Notes: generated by a model not told the origin, from the sequence alone. Counted from the stretch's first letter, positions 22,676 to 35,168 are shown. The stretch is 64,000 nt of DNA from Puccinia triticina (GCF_026914185.1 NC_070563.1:7833001-7897000), one strand, 5' to 3'. Numbers and translations: made by a program.

Positions 22676-23552
22676 TGTGGTGATTTATATAGGCGAGCGC
22701 GGTAGAATGTCCACGCGGGGATAGCGCGGGCGGGGAATGCACAAAGCCGCTCAGGCAGGGTGCATTCCGGTGACATAAGCACTGAGGATGAGGTCAGGAA
22801 AGCACGCTAGGAAAGCTTACGGAAAGTCACGCGCGGATTTGAATGCATGTATCGCGGATTACGGATTGCGGATTGCGGATTGCGGATTGCGGATCGGGTA
22901 TTTGGATTGGAGCGGAAAAAGACAGGGCTGGACTGCGGCGGGACTACACACGTGGACTGGTAGCAGCGGCGCGTCAGCGGGTGAGCCATGACAGCCCGAG
23001 CGGGTTCCATCAGCGGGTGAAACCGGGGTGAAGGCGGTGGCAAGAGAACAACTGACGGGGGCTAGACAGAGGACGGTGGGAGGGCAAGCGTCGGAGAGGA
23101 GCGGAGTCTGGGAAAGTGACAAGCGGGATAGCGGGCGGAGTAGGAGGACTAGTGCGGGAAAGTGTCAGACGTGCTGGATTGGGTGGGAACGGCAACGTGC
23201 GCGGAGGGGAGGACGGAAGGGGGGGAATCTTTATCCTATCAAAGGATTACGGATTTTTACTCATCATCATTGTACTTACAACTACGGACGTACGAGAGTT
23301 ATTGAGAGAATATCTGTGTTCTTATCCTTATTCAAGAGTTACTTGCGGATTTTTGTGCTTACGACGTGCGGAGCTTTATTCACTCGCGGACTATTACGCT
23401 ATAGATCAGGCCCAGTAAAGGAGCGCTGAAGGCTAGCGGAAAGTAGCAGTGCGGAGCCGAGTTACCAACAATCACACAGCCCGGACATCAATATTCTTGA
23501 AGGAGGCGGTTAGCGGACATTCTACATCAGCCAACCAGCTTTCATTCTCACA
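22676..23552 (+). repeat. 3' LTR of Gypsy 2
   Basis: 877 bp, same ends as the 5' LTR, followed directly by GCGC, which also precedes the 5' LTR. It contains a slightly longer cggattg tandem (22857-22885) than the 5' copy. Confidence 0.92.
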
Positions 23553-23556
23553 GCGC

Positions 23557-24311
23557 GGAGGATGTGATGAAATGTATGTGACATGTCACCTGGAGTCCAA
23601 GTTCAGCTTGAACTTGGATGATGGGTGGCCATGGCATTCTGATCCCCAGAATACGGTCCATCCTGAGTTTATAATCAGATCTTCAGAGTCCAAACCTTCG
23701 AGCTCTGCTCGCCAATCATCTCCATCCAGAGTTTCCTAGATCCCTTCCTTCCTCATCCTTAAGATCACAATTCCCCAACCTTTCAAACAACAACCGCCGC
23801 CAAGGATCCAACACCCCGGCAAACATCTCAAAACCACCCCCCCAACCACAAGCTATCCGCGATCTCATCTGCGCTCATATCTACGGACCACCGCCACGAG
23901 GGCAGCCTAAACAGCACTTCTCCCCTCACACAACTGCCACCGCCTAGCACGGACAGGAGTCCCTCAACGTGCAGTGCAGTTTTGTACTTTTTGGCGTGTT
24001 TTCACTGCCCACAAAATTCCAGAATGAATTTTGGACTTCATTTTTTCATTTATTATCATTCATTTCACATTTCAGTCTATTGATTCTGATTGTTCATTAT
24101 TTTTTTGGAACAGTATTGAAGATTTTCCAAAATCATCATTTAATGCAAGGAATTTTGTAAATTTTTCAATGTTCCAAATACTTTTCATTTTGTGATATTC
24201 ATTCTTCTGAAGTCATTTTACTCAGTCATTCTTGAATCCTCATGACTTCAAGTTTGTGGGTTGGCCTTCTGGAATGAGCTTTTGGGGGTACCAATGTATC
24301 TGTCCACACCA
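23557..24311. other. Gene-free stretch right of Gypsy 2
   Basis: No gene recognised. The C-rich part (23760-23960) may be the remainder of the sequence that Gypsy 2 entered. AT-rich DNA follows. It includes a small inverted repeat, tgtgacatgtcac, at 23578-23590. Confidence 0.35.
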
Positions 24312-24516
24312 GGAAAAATAAATTGTCACCAGACATCAGGTGACATCAAGCAACAATGACTGTGACTTTGTTCCTGCTCTGGTGCTACCACAACTAGGCT
24401 ACAATGGCCCCTTTTTTCCTACAGGGGGATATCCATCCCACCAGCTGTGCAGCTGGTGGGTAGCTAATTGGACTTAGGCTGATGTCACCTGTAGTCTAGT
24501 GACAGTTTATTTTTCC
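24312..24516. repeat. 205-bp MITE with inverted ends
   Basis: Ends ggaaaaataaattgtcacc and ...gtgacagtttatttttcc pair. Subterminal gacatcaggtgacatc pairs with gatgtcacctgtag. The central palindrome is caccagctgtgcagctggtg. No convincing target duplication. Confidence 0.7.
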
Positions 24517-25073
24517 ACAATACTGTTTTTGTTGTGTATTGGAAAAACAATACAATACATGCACCATGTTGTATCTGTTTCACTGCTGGCACCAATCAAC
24601 ATTATCTTGTGTATTATTTGAATGAGTTGGCAAGTTTGCACTGTGCAGGTACACAGACATATGGAAAATTGCAGATTTATTTTGAAAAAGAAGTATGTAC
24701 AATGCTTCCTGTAACTCTGGAATGAGCCACGCCCATCATCATTTGGGCTATGAGGATCTCCTTGTTAAGTATTGCTACATATCAAAATGGGTGTAAGAAG
24801 GAGGGGAATATTTTAATTTATTATTTTTTTTAGTCTCCCTCCACAATTTTTGAATTCTTGTTTGGACATAATGTGGTCTGAAAATATCTGAAAGTCCTTG
24901 CTGCTCCTACGAAAGGTGCGAGATGATGGGTAAGCCTCTACTGCGGAGAGCGCTCCGCCCGGGGTGGGAACATCCGTTTGAGGTGGTTCGTTAAGCTCGT
25001 TTCGCAGGCTTTTTCTTTTGAGAGTCTTGAGCCTGTAGGCATGAATCACACCCTGAAAAGGGACATCCACCCA
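24517..25073. other. Intergenic, 3' flank of the secreted-protein gene
   Basis: AT-rich to 24840. The stretch 24880-25070 has open minus-strand codons but follows the proposed stop. No other feature. Confidence 0.35.
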
Positions 25074-25919
25074 TCACACCGCATCAGCGCCTTGGATTGG
25101 AACTGTCAAATTAAGAATATGGAAAGGTTGAAGACGCTTACAAACTCTCCTTGTGTTAAGGTGGGCATCTTCTTTCCAAGGACATTTAAAATGGTATGTT
25201 GTCTCTGTCATGTCTCCAACAGCAAAACCGACGGCGGCTGGTAGATTCAAGAAATTTGTTCTTAATACATATCTCGTCGCATGTGCATGTCCTTGGAAGA
25301 TGACTCACTCAAAAATCCTTTTTCATCGCGCAACACGTATGAAATTGCGTAAACCAGGTAAGTCGTCTTTTCCTTTACGCCAACCCTTTGACAACCTCTA
25401 AAGAAAAGTCGCTCGTTCACTGTTCGGTTGGAAAATGTCGAAAAAAGTTGATGTTTAGCTTTTTCATTAAGAAGGAGGGCCAATAAAATGCAATGACAGC
25501 TTAACTGGCAAGGAAAAAGCTTACGAGGTCGGGTTTTGGGCGTATCGTATGCCGTCCCCATGTGGCATTGGCTTGTAGCGCAAGAATACTTGATCAAGCT
25601 GGAATCCGTGCATGCTGTCAGTGCCAGAGTTGCACATAAGCTACACTAAAATTTGACATCAGAAGATATGGTTGATGAACTGACAACTCTGCCGTGGGTC
25701 ATTTGAATATGAACCAAACTCGTTGGTGCAATGAATATTGGTCCATACCAGCTGTGCTGGGTCAGGACCAGGTGTCGCCGGTGGGCCGGATATGTTCATT
25801 GGGTCATACACTCGTTTGATTAATACGGGGTGAGTGGATTCGACTAATTGAAAGAACCAGGAAGTTAGTAGAGCCCCGAAGATCATGATGGCGCGAGCGT
25901 GAGGTGACATTTGTCCCAC
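25074..25919 (-). CDS. Predicted small secreted protein, unknown function
   Basis: A hand-built model has four exons: 25919-25681, 25614-25525, 25397-25309, 25237-25074. Phases agree and give 193 residues. Residues 1-29 look like a signal peptide (Arg-containing n-region, hydrophobic AIMIFGALLTSWFFQLV, then ES). The mature part has a Pro-rich segment, about five Cys, and aromatic stretches such as DQVFLRYKPMP and TYLVYAISYVL. Introns 2 and 3 have strong sites (GTAAGC/TAG, GTGAGT/CAG); intron 1 is weak (GTTCAT/CAG), so the exon 1-2 join may be wrong. No known domain was recognised. Secreted proteins of this size are effector candidates in plant-pathogenic fungi, but nothing here proves that role. 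Confidence 0.5.
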
Positions 25920-26494
25920 GAGCTCGACGGATGACTGAGGAAAAGTGAGATCGGACGCTTGGTAGAATTAACGATTGTGAGCTGATTGATGAGGTTTGCT
26001 TCTGGTTTGTGGTTGGGATGGGAGTCGTTAAGGTTCTTTGTACATCTCGTATCTGTCCTCTTGTCTGGGATGCCCGAGGAAGACTCCGAAGCCCGTCGTC
26101 ATGGTTTAGGAGGCTGTTGCTCCTGATTCAACCCTCAGCCAGTATCCCGTGTGGGATATCCGGTACATACTGCATCCTAACCACTGGGAATGCGAAAAAT
26201 TCAAAAAACACCCGGGTCCAAGTTTTCTAAGTAAACACAATACATGTTATTCTAAAACCGAAAAGGACGAAACTCAACAGGAACAAAGGAAAAGAAAGAT
26301 GTTGAAAAGATCTTGTGTGTATGCATAAGGGTCTCACTTGATGAAGAAAGGCAACAAAGAAATAAGTCCAAAGCTCAAATTGAAAAAAATGCAATCTAGA
26401 GACACTGTTTTTTACTCTCTTTCCTTTTTGTAAACCAAGTCGAAGAGAACAGAAAAAACATGGAGCAAAGCAATGCACGATGAAAGAGGGTCAA
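25920..26494. other. Intergenic between two minus-strand genes
   Basis: Promoter side of the secreted-protein gene and 3' flank of the coiled-coil gene. No further gene recognised. Confidence 0.4.
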
Positions 26495-29400
26495 TTAAGA
26501 GACAAACTTGATTGAAAGGTCTTGGCTGTAGTTGTTGGCGGGAGATTCTTCTGCTTGGATCTTAGAATGATGGTCGAGATCCTCCTGATGTTGCTCATCG
26601 TCATCATCTATCTCGCGTTTGTTGACCAAAGTCGAGTTTAGATTCAACAGTTCCTGTTTATCGTCTTCTTCTTTACTACGACTCTTCTTGTCTTCATCAT
26701 CCTCATCATCGTCATCTTTTTCGATCATTTCTTCCAACAACTTTATTCTAAACTGTTTCTCGTCCGCTTCCTCTTCCTTCTTCGCAGCGATGTCTTTCCA
26801 TTTTTCGACCTCGTTGGTCAGTTCTAGAATCTTCAGATTATGCGCTTCGTGTAGTTCGATCAAATTCGTATTGTGACTGGTTGCGTCGCCTGCTTTGGAT
26901 CCCGGAGATTTTTGTAGATTTTTTAATTGAGCTTCGAGTTCTTCCTTCTTGCACATTTCTTGTTCGATCGTTTGACTGAGTTCTTCCACCAGAGCCTGTG
27001 ACATTTTAATTCTTTCGTCACCTGATTCAAGGCGTTCTTTGAAGCTGGACAATTCCTTCTGCAATAGGGTTTTCTCTTCGATGTGCTTAGCAGTTTCTCC
27101 GGAGTGCAGTTCGCGCGCGTGTTCGAAATTGGCAACTAATTCTTGCTGATTCTTTTCTAATAGAAGTCTTTGTTCTTCGGCATCTTGCTGGGTTTTCTGT
27201 AAAACTTTCTGGAGCTCTTCCAATTCTTCCGATTTGACAGGCTCGTTCGCCTTTGCCTCTAGATTCGTTAGGATAGCACGGGCGGCCCCAAGGTCGACAG
27301 TCAATCGATTGATCTGATCCGATTGTTCTTGCTTACTCTTCTGAGTAGACGAGAGATCGGAATGTAACGCTGAAAGTTCTAGTTTTGCTTGCTCAAGCCC
27401 AGCTTCAAGGGTAGCTTTCTCGGACGCGAAGTCGGACAGTAAGGCAGACCGCACAGCCTCTAGTTCAGCTCGGTGCGATTGCAGCAACTAGTAAGTGAAG
27501 GAGAGCCAGAAACCGGTCAATTGGATATCGAGACTGCTGCGAGAGTGATGAAGGCTTACCTGTTCGGTGGATTCTTGAGATGTTTGACGGAAGGACTTGA
27601 GTTGGTCGATGTGAGCTTCGTTCAGCTCATCTTTGGCTCGCTGATACTCTTGTTCGAGTTGCAAGGCATGCTCCGTTTTAAGCGCTTCAGTGTCACTCGA
27701 AAGTCGTTCTTCTAAAGCCTGTGTTTGGCAACATACAAAATCAAAGAAATTTAGTACGTATCTTCAGCTGATGTCGCCCACTTATGAAAGTTTGGGTTTT
27801 AAACGAAAGATGTTATTCAATTACCTGTTTTTCGGCAGTGAACGCTTGGCTCCGAGACATTAACTCGTCCAATTCGTTTTTCATGACCAACTTGGCTTCC
27901 TTGATCTCCGTGATCTCTGTCTCCAACTTGGCCAGCGTAGAAACGTGCTCTTCCTTTAACGTAGCAATACTAGACTCGAAGTCTGTTTTTACGGTCGATC
28001 TTGCTTGTTCGACAGCATTTGCGAGCTCATGTGCATTCTCTTCTTTACGAGCGGCATCTGACGAAGCTGTCTCCTCTTGCATATCCGCGAAGGCTTTTTC
28101 TGCCGCTGCAATCTTGGCCTCGAGGTCCTCGCGTAAGCGCTGAACTGCAGACTCCTGTTCTCTAGTCAGGTTCTCGATCTGGGAAGCGTGTTGAGTTGAG
28201 AGTTGTTCTAACTCTTCCGAGTGCTTTTGAGAGACTTCTTCGGTCTTCTTGGCAAGCTCTGCGGACAGGGCTGCCTCGGCCTGAGTGGCTGCTTCGCTCT
28301 GTGCGTGCTTAGATTGACGCTCTAGCTCTTCTAGCCGTGATTCAAGGGCGGACTTTTGGGCCTCAAATTCGACTCGAGCTTCGTCCAGTTTAGATTCCAA
28401 TTGATTGAGGTGATGACTGGAAGCTTCATCGATCGCAGCCTGCTTAGAAGCAATGACTTCGTCCAATTGCTGTTTTAACCCGTTAACAGATTCTGTGAGC
28501 CGTGCAACCTCAGCCGAAGACTCTTGATGACGGTTATCTAAATCTGCTCGCTCCTTTTGATGCAACTCAACCACACCTTCGAGTTCTACGACCCGAGCTT
28601 TCGCAGTTTCGAGTTCAGATTTTATTGTATCAAGTGAAGCAGCAGAGCTAGGGGCTTCGGTTAGGGAAGAGGTTGTTATTTCCTCTAACTTGGCATTGAG
28701 GGACTGGATCTCGACGGTTAATTTTTCTTGTTCAGCAGCCGAACTCCTCGTTGCTTCTTCCAACCGGGCTTGAAGGGTTGCCAATTCCTCGGACTGCGTA
28801 GCCAATTTGAGCTCGGCTTGAGATAGCTGAAATTTGAAAAAGAGAAAAATAAATGAAAACATCAACATCCTATTGCGTAACTGGATAGACAGAAATACGT
28901 AGGACCGGATGCAAATATATGTGTGGCCGTGAATTACAGACCTTGCTTTCCAATTCTGCAGTAGCCTGGCTAGAAGCATTAGCGGCGGGTTTTGCAGCAG
29001 CGGTCTTTCCAATCGTGGCGGAAGGTGCAGTGGATAGTTTCCTTCCGGGTGCAAGGGTGCTTTGGGCATTTCGTAACCCAGTTGAAGCCGTGTTGTTCAA
29101 TGGAAGCTTTCGAGCGGTGGCTGCTGCAGCAACGGCACTGGTCGTAGTCGTCTTAGGTGGCACTCGGGTAGCAGTTGAAATTATGCTTGTCCTACGAGAA
29201 GCCGCCCCGACTGGTGGGGAAGCAGCTGTAGTAGCAGATGGTTTAGTGGCTGTCCGACCAGGCGCAGGTCGAGTAGAAGCAGCAGCTCGAGCGGATGGTT
29301 TGGTTGTCGTGGTGGTGGTGGTGGTGGTGGTGGTGGAAGTGCGTGGATGAGCTTTGTTAGCAGGTACAGGCTCGGATTTCTTGACAGCAGTAGTCGGCTC

Positions 29401-29927
29401 CTTCTTGATTGCGGGGGCCGGTTTGACTACAGAAGTCTGATTGGCGGTAGTGTCATTATTGGTTGGATGCGAAGGCTCCTTCGAGTGTGAGACAGCTGGA
29501 GTGGATCTCATTATGGCGGCAGGACTGGCCTTGGGTGAAGCGGTTTTCTCGCCTGTGCCTTTTTCTGTTAAGGAGGAATGCACGTGATCGGTTGATTAGT
29601 GATCGAGCAGTCAAAGGATGGATAAAAAGTGATAAAAAGATAAGTCATAATGGTAGTAGCAGTTGAAGTAGTAGTAGTATTAGTGATAGTGGCAGCAGTG
29701 ATAGGAAGCCAAAAGCAGCCAAGCCTACCAAAGGCAGCGATTGCGGCAGCAATGCCTCGTTTCGCAGGGCCATTGGGGGCTGTGGAGCGGGCTTTGGGTA
29801 CATCAGATGATTTGTCGGCATCGGGTGGCGTGTTTGGATTCTCTGAACTCGGTTGTTGATCCGGAACGGAGGGTTGGTCAGAGGACAGGTCGTTGTTATC
29901 GTTAGTAAGTGCGGCTACTGGCTCCAT
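26495..29927 (-). CDS. Long coiled-coil protein, 991 residues
   Basis: Five exons in consistent phase: 29927-29729, 29564-28942, 28826-27825, 27718-27560, 27487-26495. Residues 1-65 are acidic and Pro-rich. About 66-275 is a low-complexity Ser/Thr/Ala/Pro/Lys region with a run of about 12 Thr (29304-29340), basic overall. From about 275 to 900 there is near-continuous heptad-like coiled coil rich in Glu, Leu, Lys and Gln. The C-terminal ~90 residues are very acidic (DDDDEDDED). The basic Ser-rich head and long coiled coil resemble microtubule- or cytoskeleton-associated scaffolds, but no CAP-Gly or motor domain is present, so the role stays open. Splice sites are GT-AG; intron 2 starts with the unusual GTCTGT. 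Confidence 0.8.
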
Positions 29928-30422
29928 CGGGGAATTGATAAGCTGGTGAGTGATGATCGGTAATCAAGCGAGCTGGGCTATGCAAGTAAGGAAAGATAGT
30001 CAAGCTTGAGGGGGGGAAGGGGAGTCAGACAAGGATGGAGATGGGAGATGACGATGAGTGGTGTCGGGATAGGATGGAAAGGGACGGTCGGTCAACAAGG
30101 TCGAGTTGATCCTCCTCCAGATTAAATGCCGGTCAAAGGCAGAAATCCACCCAAAAAGATTAAGGTTTATGGGCTAATGCATACATAAATAAGAAAAAAA
30201 CCCCGATGACCAGCAGCAGCATATTACAAGATATACAACAGGTTAGGTTCAATCTGCGGGATGTTCAAACAACACATCAATGTCAATGGGATTCGGTACG
30301 AATTATGACGATAAATATTCCCTCTGCCTTTATGCTACATATCTTCTGGTCTTTTGGCGCAATTATTTTACAAAAGAGAGAAAGGCGGGCTACAAGTTTC
30401 ATGAGCAAACGCTGAAACCCAG
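29928..30422. other. Upstream region of the coiled-coil gene
   Basis: Promoter-side DNA with a G-rich tract (30007-30070). The head-side intergenic region otherwise shows no gene. Confidence 0.4.
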
Positions 30423-30463
30423 ACGGTTCACGTAGACAAGTTGAACTTGTCTACGTGAACCGT
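30423..30463. repeat. 41-bp perfect palindrome
   Basis: acggttcacgtagacaagtt is followed by a single g and its exact reverse complement. A further gtgaaccgtc at 30627-30636 suggests a small element with inverted ends, 30422-30636. Confidence 0.85.
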
Positions 30464-30641
30464 GTGGGTAAGACAACTTTAAGCCCATTTTTATCAAATT
30501 TTAGCAGTAAATTTTCATAACTCATTCAAAATTCAGATTTGGGGTTTCCAGAAGACTCTGACCATCTTATAAGAATGGCAAAATTTTAATAATAAATGTG
30601 ATAAAAATGGCTTTGAAATCCCAATGTGAACCGTCCTAATA

Positions 30642-30840
30642 GGGGGGTTCACAATTGAAATTTGTAAAACTTTAGGACCCATTTTGACCTGTTTATGAAC
30701 ATATTTTTAAAAAGTTGATAAATTGCACTGATTGATCAGTCACACCTTTTTCAGGACATCTTGCCAAAATTGGAAAATTATGTTCACAAAGGCCTTAAAT
30801 TGGCCTCCAAAGTTTTATAAAATTCAATTGTGAACCCCCC
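30642..30840. mobile_element. 199-bp MITE
   Basis: Ends GGGGGGTTCACAATTGAA and its inverse, flanked by TAATA on both sides (30637-30641, 30841-30845). AT-rich interior, no coding. Confidence 0.8.
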
Positions 30841-31126
30841 TAATATGTATTAATCAAGTTGACGCTTGATTTGATTTAAGCATTCTCGAATTGTCCGTAG
30901 GTTTTCTTGTCAAAAAATGCATACAAAACCCTCGGTGGTTTGACGAGCAGGATGGAGTATTTATACCTCGAATTGATTCATAACATCTTTGGGCAGGTGA
31001 AAAGAATGATGGTCCACGTGCAGGATCAAATAACTTCGAGTAGGTTGTACAGAGATGACAAATTAATCTTTATAGGGCTACATTCACAATAAGCACAGTG
31101 ATACAATGACGAAATCATCGCTCCAT

Positions 31127-32734
31127 TTACATCTTGCTAGCTTCCGCGAGGGATGCCGGTAAGACGCTAAAGCCAAATCTTGGGAAACAAAGCTTGCATT
31201 CTTGGCCGGATCCATCGCGTCGCTTGACGATTATTGAAATAGTCGAACCGTTGATTTCGACCAATCTTCCCATTGTGGGCACTTTCCCCGAATCATCTGG
31301 CGTTACGGCTACTTGACTACCCAGAGTCAGACCCAATAGTCGATCCTCCCTGGTCTTCGGTTCAACTTCGCCGCTCGTCCTCGGTGGTTCCGGGATCTTT
31401 CGGCTGGCCTCGTTTCCCGAGATTCGAGTGGAGGGTGCATTCGCTTTGTTCTTTTCATAAAACTCCCTCATGACTTCAACCCACTAGGAAAAAAAGTATT
31501 AAAAAAACATTTTAGCACTTGCTAATCTTCGCGTTCACTCACTGGACAAGCAAAGCGCAAGGATTGCTAGCCAAGATGAATTGGAACGCACTTTTCTAAG
31601 ACGTGGGAAAGTAGATTCGCTCTCTGGTCCGTAAAGGTCTTTGTCTTGTCCCATTACATTGATCCATCGGAAGAGGAAATAGATGGACACGTCTAGGAAG
31701 CCAGGATATTCGGTCTGCATCACGAAATCCCCGCCCGACTCTTGGAAAATTTCTTCGAGAAAGGCCATGTGCACTTGCAACTGCGAAATAATATAAGGTC
31801 TCATTTTCTTGATCTGATTTACGTCAATTGAGTTCCCTAAAAACTTTTCACGATCGTCCAAAAAAGCTTTTGGCAGCTGGAATATTCCGTGTGCCAGATG
31901 TAAATCAACACAAAAAAGATGTGAGTGTCTACAAGCGCATTGGATTATAAGGGCTTCAAGCTTTAAAAATGTGAACAAGCTTTACTGACCAGGTGCCAGG
32001 GCATCAAACCCACAGCTAATTTGAACAGAGGGCGATCGATTACAAATTGGACCAGATATTTTTGTAGGATTGAGCTTTGATGATCACCCAAGGTGAGACT
32101 TTTTGGGAATAAGCTTGGGTGCTCATTGGAATGAGGATAAAGCGATTCCAAGGCTTCCGCGATCTTGTGCGTGTCGCAATAAACTGTATCATTGATTGCA
32201 ACGACTCTACGGATGACCATCACGATAATCAATATGTGTTAGTATTATGTATTAGTTCAGCGGAGACCATTGCGGTTCGATGTAGACAATTTAAGGCCCT
32301 CAAGACCTACGGGACTTTGCGATAAGTGATTCCTAGTAAAAGCAGGTCTTGTCGTGGGGGCATGGGCGGTACCATGACGGTGTAGTGTGCTATTTTTCTG
32401 GGATGAATAATTGATTGGATAATCAGCATGTGAATGAAAAGTCTGTTGGTTAAAATGATTGAGATAATGACATCTTCAACACATATTTATGTACCTCACC
32501 GTCAACATATATTCGACTTTAAATGCGAACGGACTATCTTCATCTGATTTCATTGGGTTTTCATCAAAAAAGCCATCGAGTGGCTGGTCAGAAACCCATG
32601 CGGTTCGAGATTGGGTGATGGCAGCTGTTCTCACATCTACGAAAGAACAGACAAGGTGATCTGATTAGAATCTCTTTTCCCCATAGATTGCGAATCGAAC
32701 ATACATACTTGTAAAATATTACTGTTGGCTCCAT
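31127..32734 (-). CDS. Fungal glutathione S-transferase-like protein
   Basis: Six exons: 32734-32709, 32629-32495, 32397-32311, 32206-31990, 31876-31592, 31483-31127. Phases agree and give 368 residues. The thioredoxin-like N-terminal domain starts MEPTVIFYK and includes SPFAFKVEYML, a cis-Pro (KVPVVAI) and the glutathione-contact turn YCDTHKIAEALE. A helical GST C-domain covers about 155-250, then a linker and a beta-rich C-terminal extension (LGSQVAVTPDD, GRLVEINGSTISI) seen in fungal GST-like proteins. Expected to be cytosolic and to bind or conjugate glutathione. The exon 1-2 join is the weak point: it uses a GAG acceptor, and about 28 residues between MEPTVIFYK and SPFAF are unusual for the family. 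The internal exons are secure. Confidence 0.8.
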
Positions 32735-32840
32735 CGCCGGATCTCTCTGAATATTTGTGCGGCGAAGCAGAAGCGTTTTGCGGAGTAGAAAAAAGAAACC
32801 GCCAGGATTCAACCTTCAATCTGGAGCTGCTCCGCATCCC

Positions 32841-32975
32841 ACACCCCCGGAGTGTGGTACACCCCTTCTACACCCCCGGAGTGTGGTACACCCCTTCTAC
32901 ACCCCCGGAGTGTGGTACACCCCTTCTACACCCCCGGAGTGTGGTACACCGGTACACCCCTTCTACACCCCCGTA
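32841..32975 (+). repeat. 29-bp minisatellite
   Basis: About four exact or near-exact units of acacccccggagtgtggtac plus accccttct, then a partial, rearranged unit ending gtagaaggg. It lies just upstream of the GST-like gene start. Confidence 0.9.
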
Positions 32976-32989
32976 GTGTAGAAGGGAGG

Positions 32990-34053
32990 CATGTGGCTTG
33001 ACTCTTGAGCCTTGATGTGAGTTATGAATAAACCAGCAAATGATCAGCCAAATGGGGGTACATATGGCAGGACCCTGGAAACCCCCTGGAAATGTGGGTA
33101 ATTAGGGTGTTCAAAGTTGTCTTGCATGAAATCACAACACCATAAAATCATAATTTTTTCACCAAAATCCCAAAATGGTAGCCATGAAAAGTGGTATGAA
33201 TGGCCTTTTTGGCTGGAAGCATACTAATGTTGAATGTATGGAAATTTTACTGTGGAAAGGTGGTTAGTAACTTTATATGTATGAAAGTCTTGAGGATACC
33301 ATTCAATTTCCAAGGCAGAATTCTTTTGTACCCCCCTATCTGTTGAGGAACACCAGGGACTGAAACTGAGGGGCTACCGGTGATCATGGGCCAGGGGCTT
33401 GACAGTGAAGATATAGATTTGATTCAGTAAGGAAAGGAAGGCCAGGTGAGAAGCCGGTAGACAGTAGTGATGGGCTGCTTGGTAGAAGCATATCTACATA
33501 CAAGCATACAAAGACTACAAACAGGCTTCACAATCTCAACACTCTCAACACTTGGCCCCTGTCTGTGTCTTTGACCCTTGACCCTTGCAAGCACTCCCCA
33601 GGGTCCAGGGGGTTATTTTTTATTGAGAAAAATTCAGGTGAATGATGAGTATGTCTCAGGAAAACATTGCTGGCTTGCGATTCAAGTCTCCATTAACCCA
33701 TACCCTTTTGTGGAATGGTTTAAGAGTGACAATAGTATGGGTCAATAAGTTGTGTTTAAACTTTATGTACCTGTACCAGCCATTTTGCAAATTGGGTGGA
33801 CAACTCTCTCATGGGCTAATAGGCACTTATATGGGTTAATAGAGACTTGATTTTAGTGCCACTACATAGTTGGGATATAATTTCCTATATATTTCAACCT
33901 CATATGCCAATTACCGCTGGATTATTCACATCAACTCCTACTTCTTGTACTTTTGCACCCCTCAAAACAATGCATCTTTACCACTTATTTCCAATTAGTG
34001 AAGGGATAAATATTGAAAGATTTCAAGCAACTGAAATGTATTGATTTATTTTA
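32990..34053. other. Gene-free AT-rich stretch
   Basis: No gene. Apparent short frames lack any family motif. Confidence 0.4.
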
Positions 34054-34811
34054 CGGACTTACTTTGCGCACTGCAAAAAGCTCTTTGCGCACTGTGCAGT
34101 GGGCAAAGTTTGCAAACACTTCGCGCACTGTGTGTGAAGGGCGCAACTTTTTCAAATTATTTTTTGAACAATCAATAGAAAAGCTTATTGTTGTCCTCTG
34201 TGAATTTATTTGGAGTTTTTTGAAGCTTCTCTGTATGCTTAGAGATTCCACCAATAAAACAAACAAGTACAGTCACTTGGGGACCTGGAATCCATATTCC
34301 CACCAGTCAAAAAATCCAAATAATTTAGTGAATCATGATACATATGAATTCAAACTTTTTAGAGTTTTTTGGCCGCTTTGTGCAAGAATAAGGCTTTCAA
34401 AAATTAGGAAAGTTAACCACTTACTGGCGCATTTTGGCATATCTTGAGAAAAAGTTACTGGTTTTTGAAAGCCTTGTCCTTGTACAAAGTGGCCAAAAAG
34501 TTCTCAAACTTTTAAATACATATTTAATATGATTCACTGAATTATTTGGATTTTTTGGCCTGTGGGAATATGAATTCCAGGTCCCCAAATGGCTGTACTT
34601 GTTTTATTTATTGGTGGGATTTTTAAGCATACAAGGAAGCTTCAAAAAACTCCAAATAAATTCACAGAGGACAATAATAAGCTCTTCTATTGATTGGTCA
34701 AAAAATAATTTGAAAAAGGTGCGCCCTTCACGCGCAGTGCGCGAAGTGTTTGCAAACTTCGCGCACTGCACAGTGCGCGAAGAGCTTTTTGCAGTGCGCG
34801 AAGTAAGTCCG
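34054..34811. mobile_element. 758-bp foldback element with 8-bp target duplication
   Basis: Ends CGGACTTACTTTGCGCACTGC and inverse. The arms pair for about 370 bp about a centre near 34433. Flanked by TTATTTTA on both sides (34046-34053, 34812-34819), as expected for an hAT-mobilised non-autonomous element. Repeated gcgcactg words cluster at the ends. Not coding. Confidence 0.9.
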
Positions 34812-34819
34812 TTATTTTA

Positions 34820-35161
34820 ATCTACTTGTAGTTACAATTTTAGATTAAAATAAGAATAATATAAAATATTATTTTACCTGAAAGCAGCACAAGTGTGTGC
34901 TTGGCTCAGGTCTGAGTCTATCTGGTTGCTATTCTGAGGCTAGAGTGCCTGCGGGGGTCAGTTGGTTCTGATGGAGATGTTTGTGTTTCTATAAGATTCA
35001 TCTCCATTGCTTCCCTTCCTTCTTTGTTTCTGATCTTAGTCTGTGCTTTGGACTCACCAATGCAGGGGACAGTTAGCTAAATATGTAGCCTGTTCTTTTC
35101 CTGCCTATACGGGTGATCTAGTTCTGAGTCTGCTTGCCAAACACAGTTTGTGTCAAGTCAC
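34820..35161. other. Gene-free stretch
   Basis: No gene or strong repeat seen. Confidence 0.4.
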
Positions 35162-35168
35162 CTACTAT

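Larger units (their letters stand above)
11665..23552 (+). mobile_element. Ty3/Gypsy retrotransposon with both LTRs (Gypsy 2), nested insertions
   Basis: It is bounded by near-identical LTRs (11665-12530 and 22676-23552), starting TG and ending CA, and flanked by the 4-bp duplication GCGC. Internal order: Gag-protease (12884-14923), RT-RNase H-integrase (15279-20582 with insertions), then an antisense Zn(II)2Cys6 gene (21169-22574). A candidate purine-rich tract (aactggggcgga) abuts the 3' LTR. Four in-frame TGA/frameshift lesions in Pol make it non-autonomous now. Confidence 0.92.

Noticed and set aside
24813..25070. Continuation of the secreted-protein gene past 25074
   Set aside because: An in-frame TGA at 25074-25076 precedes it and no convincing splice bypass was found.
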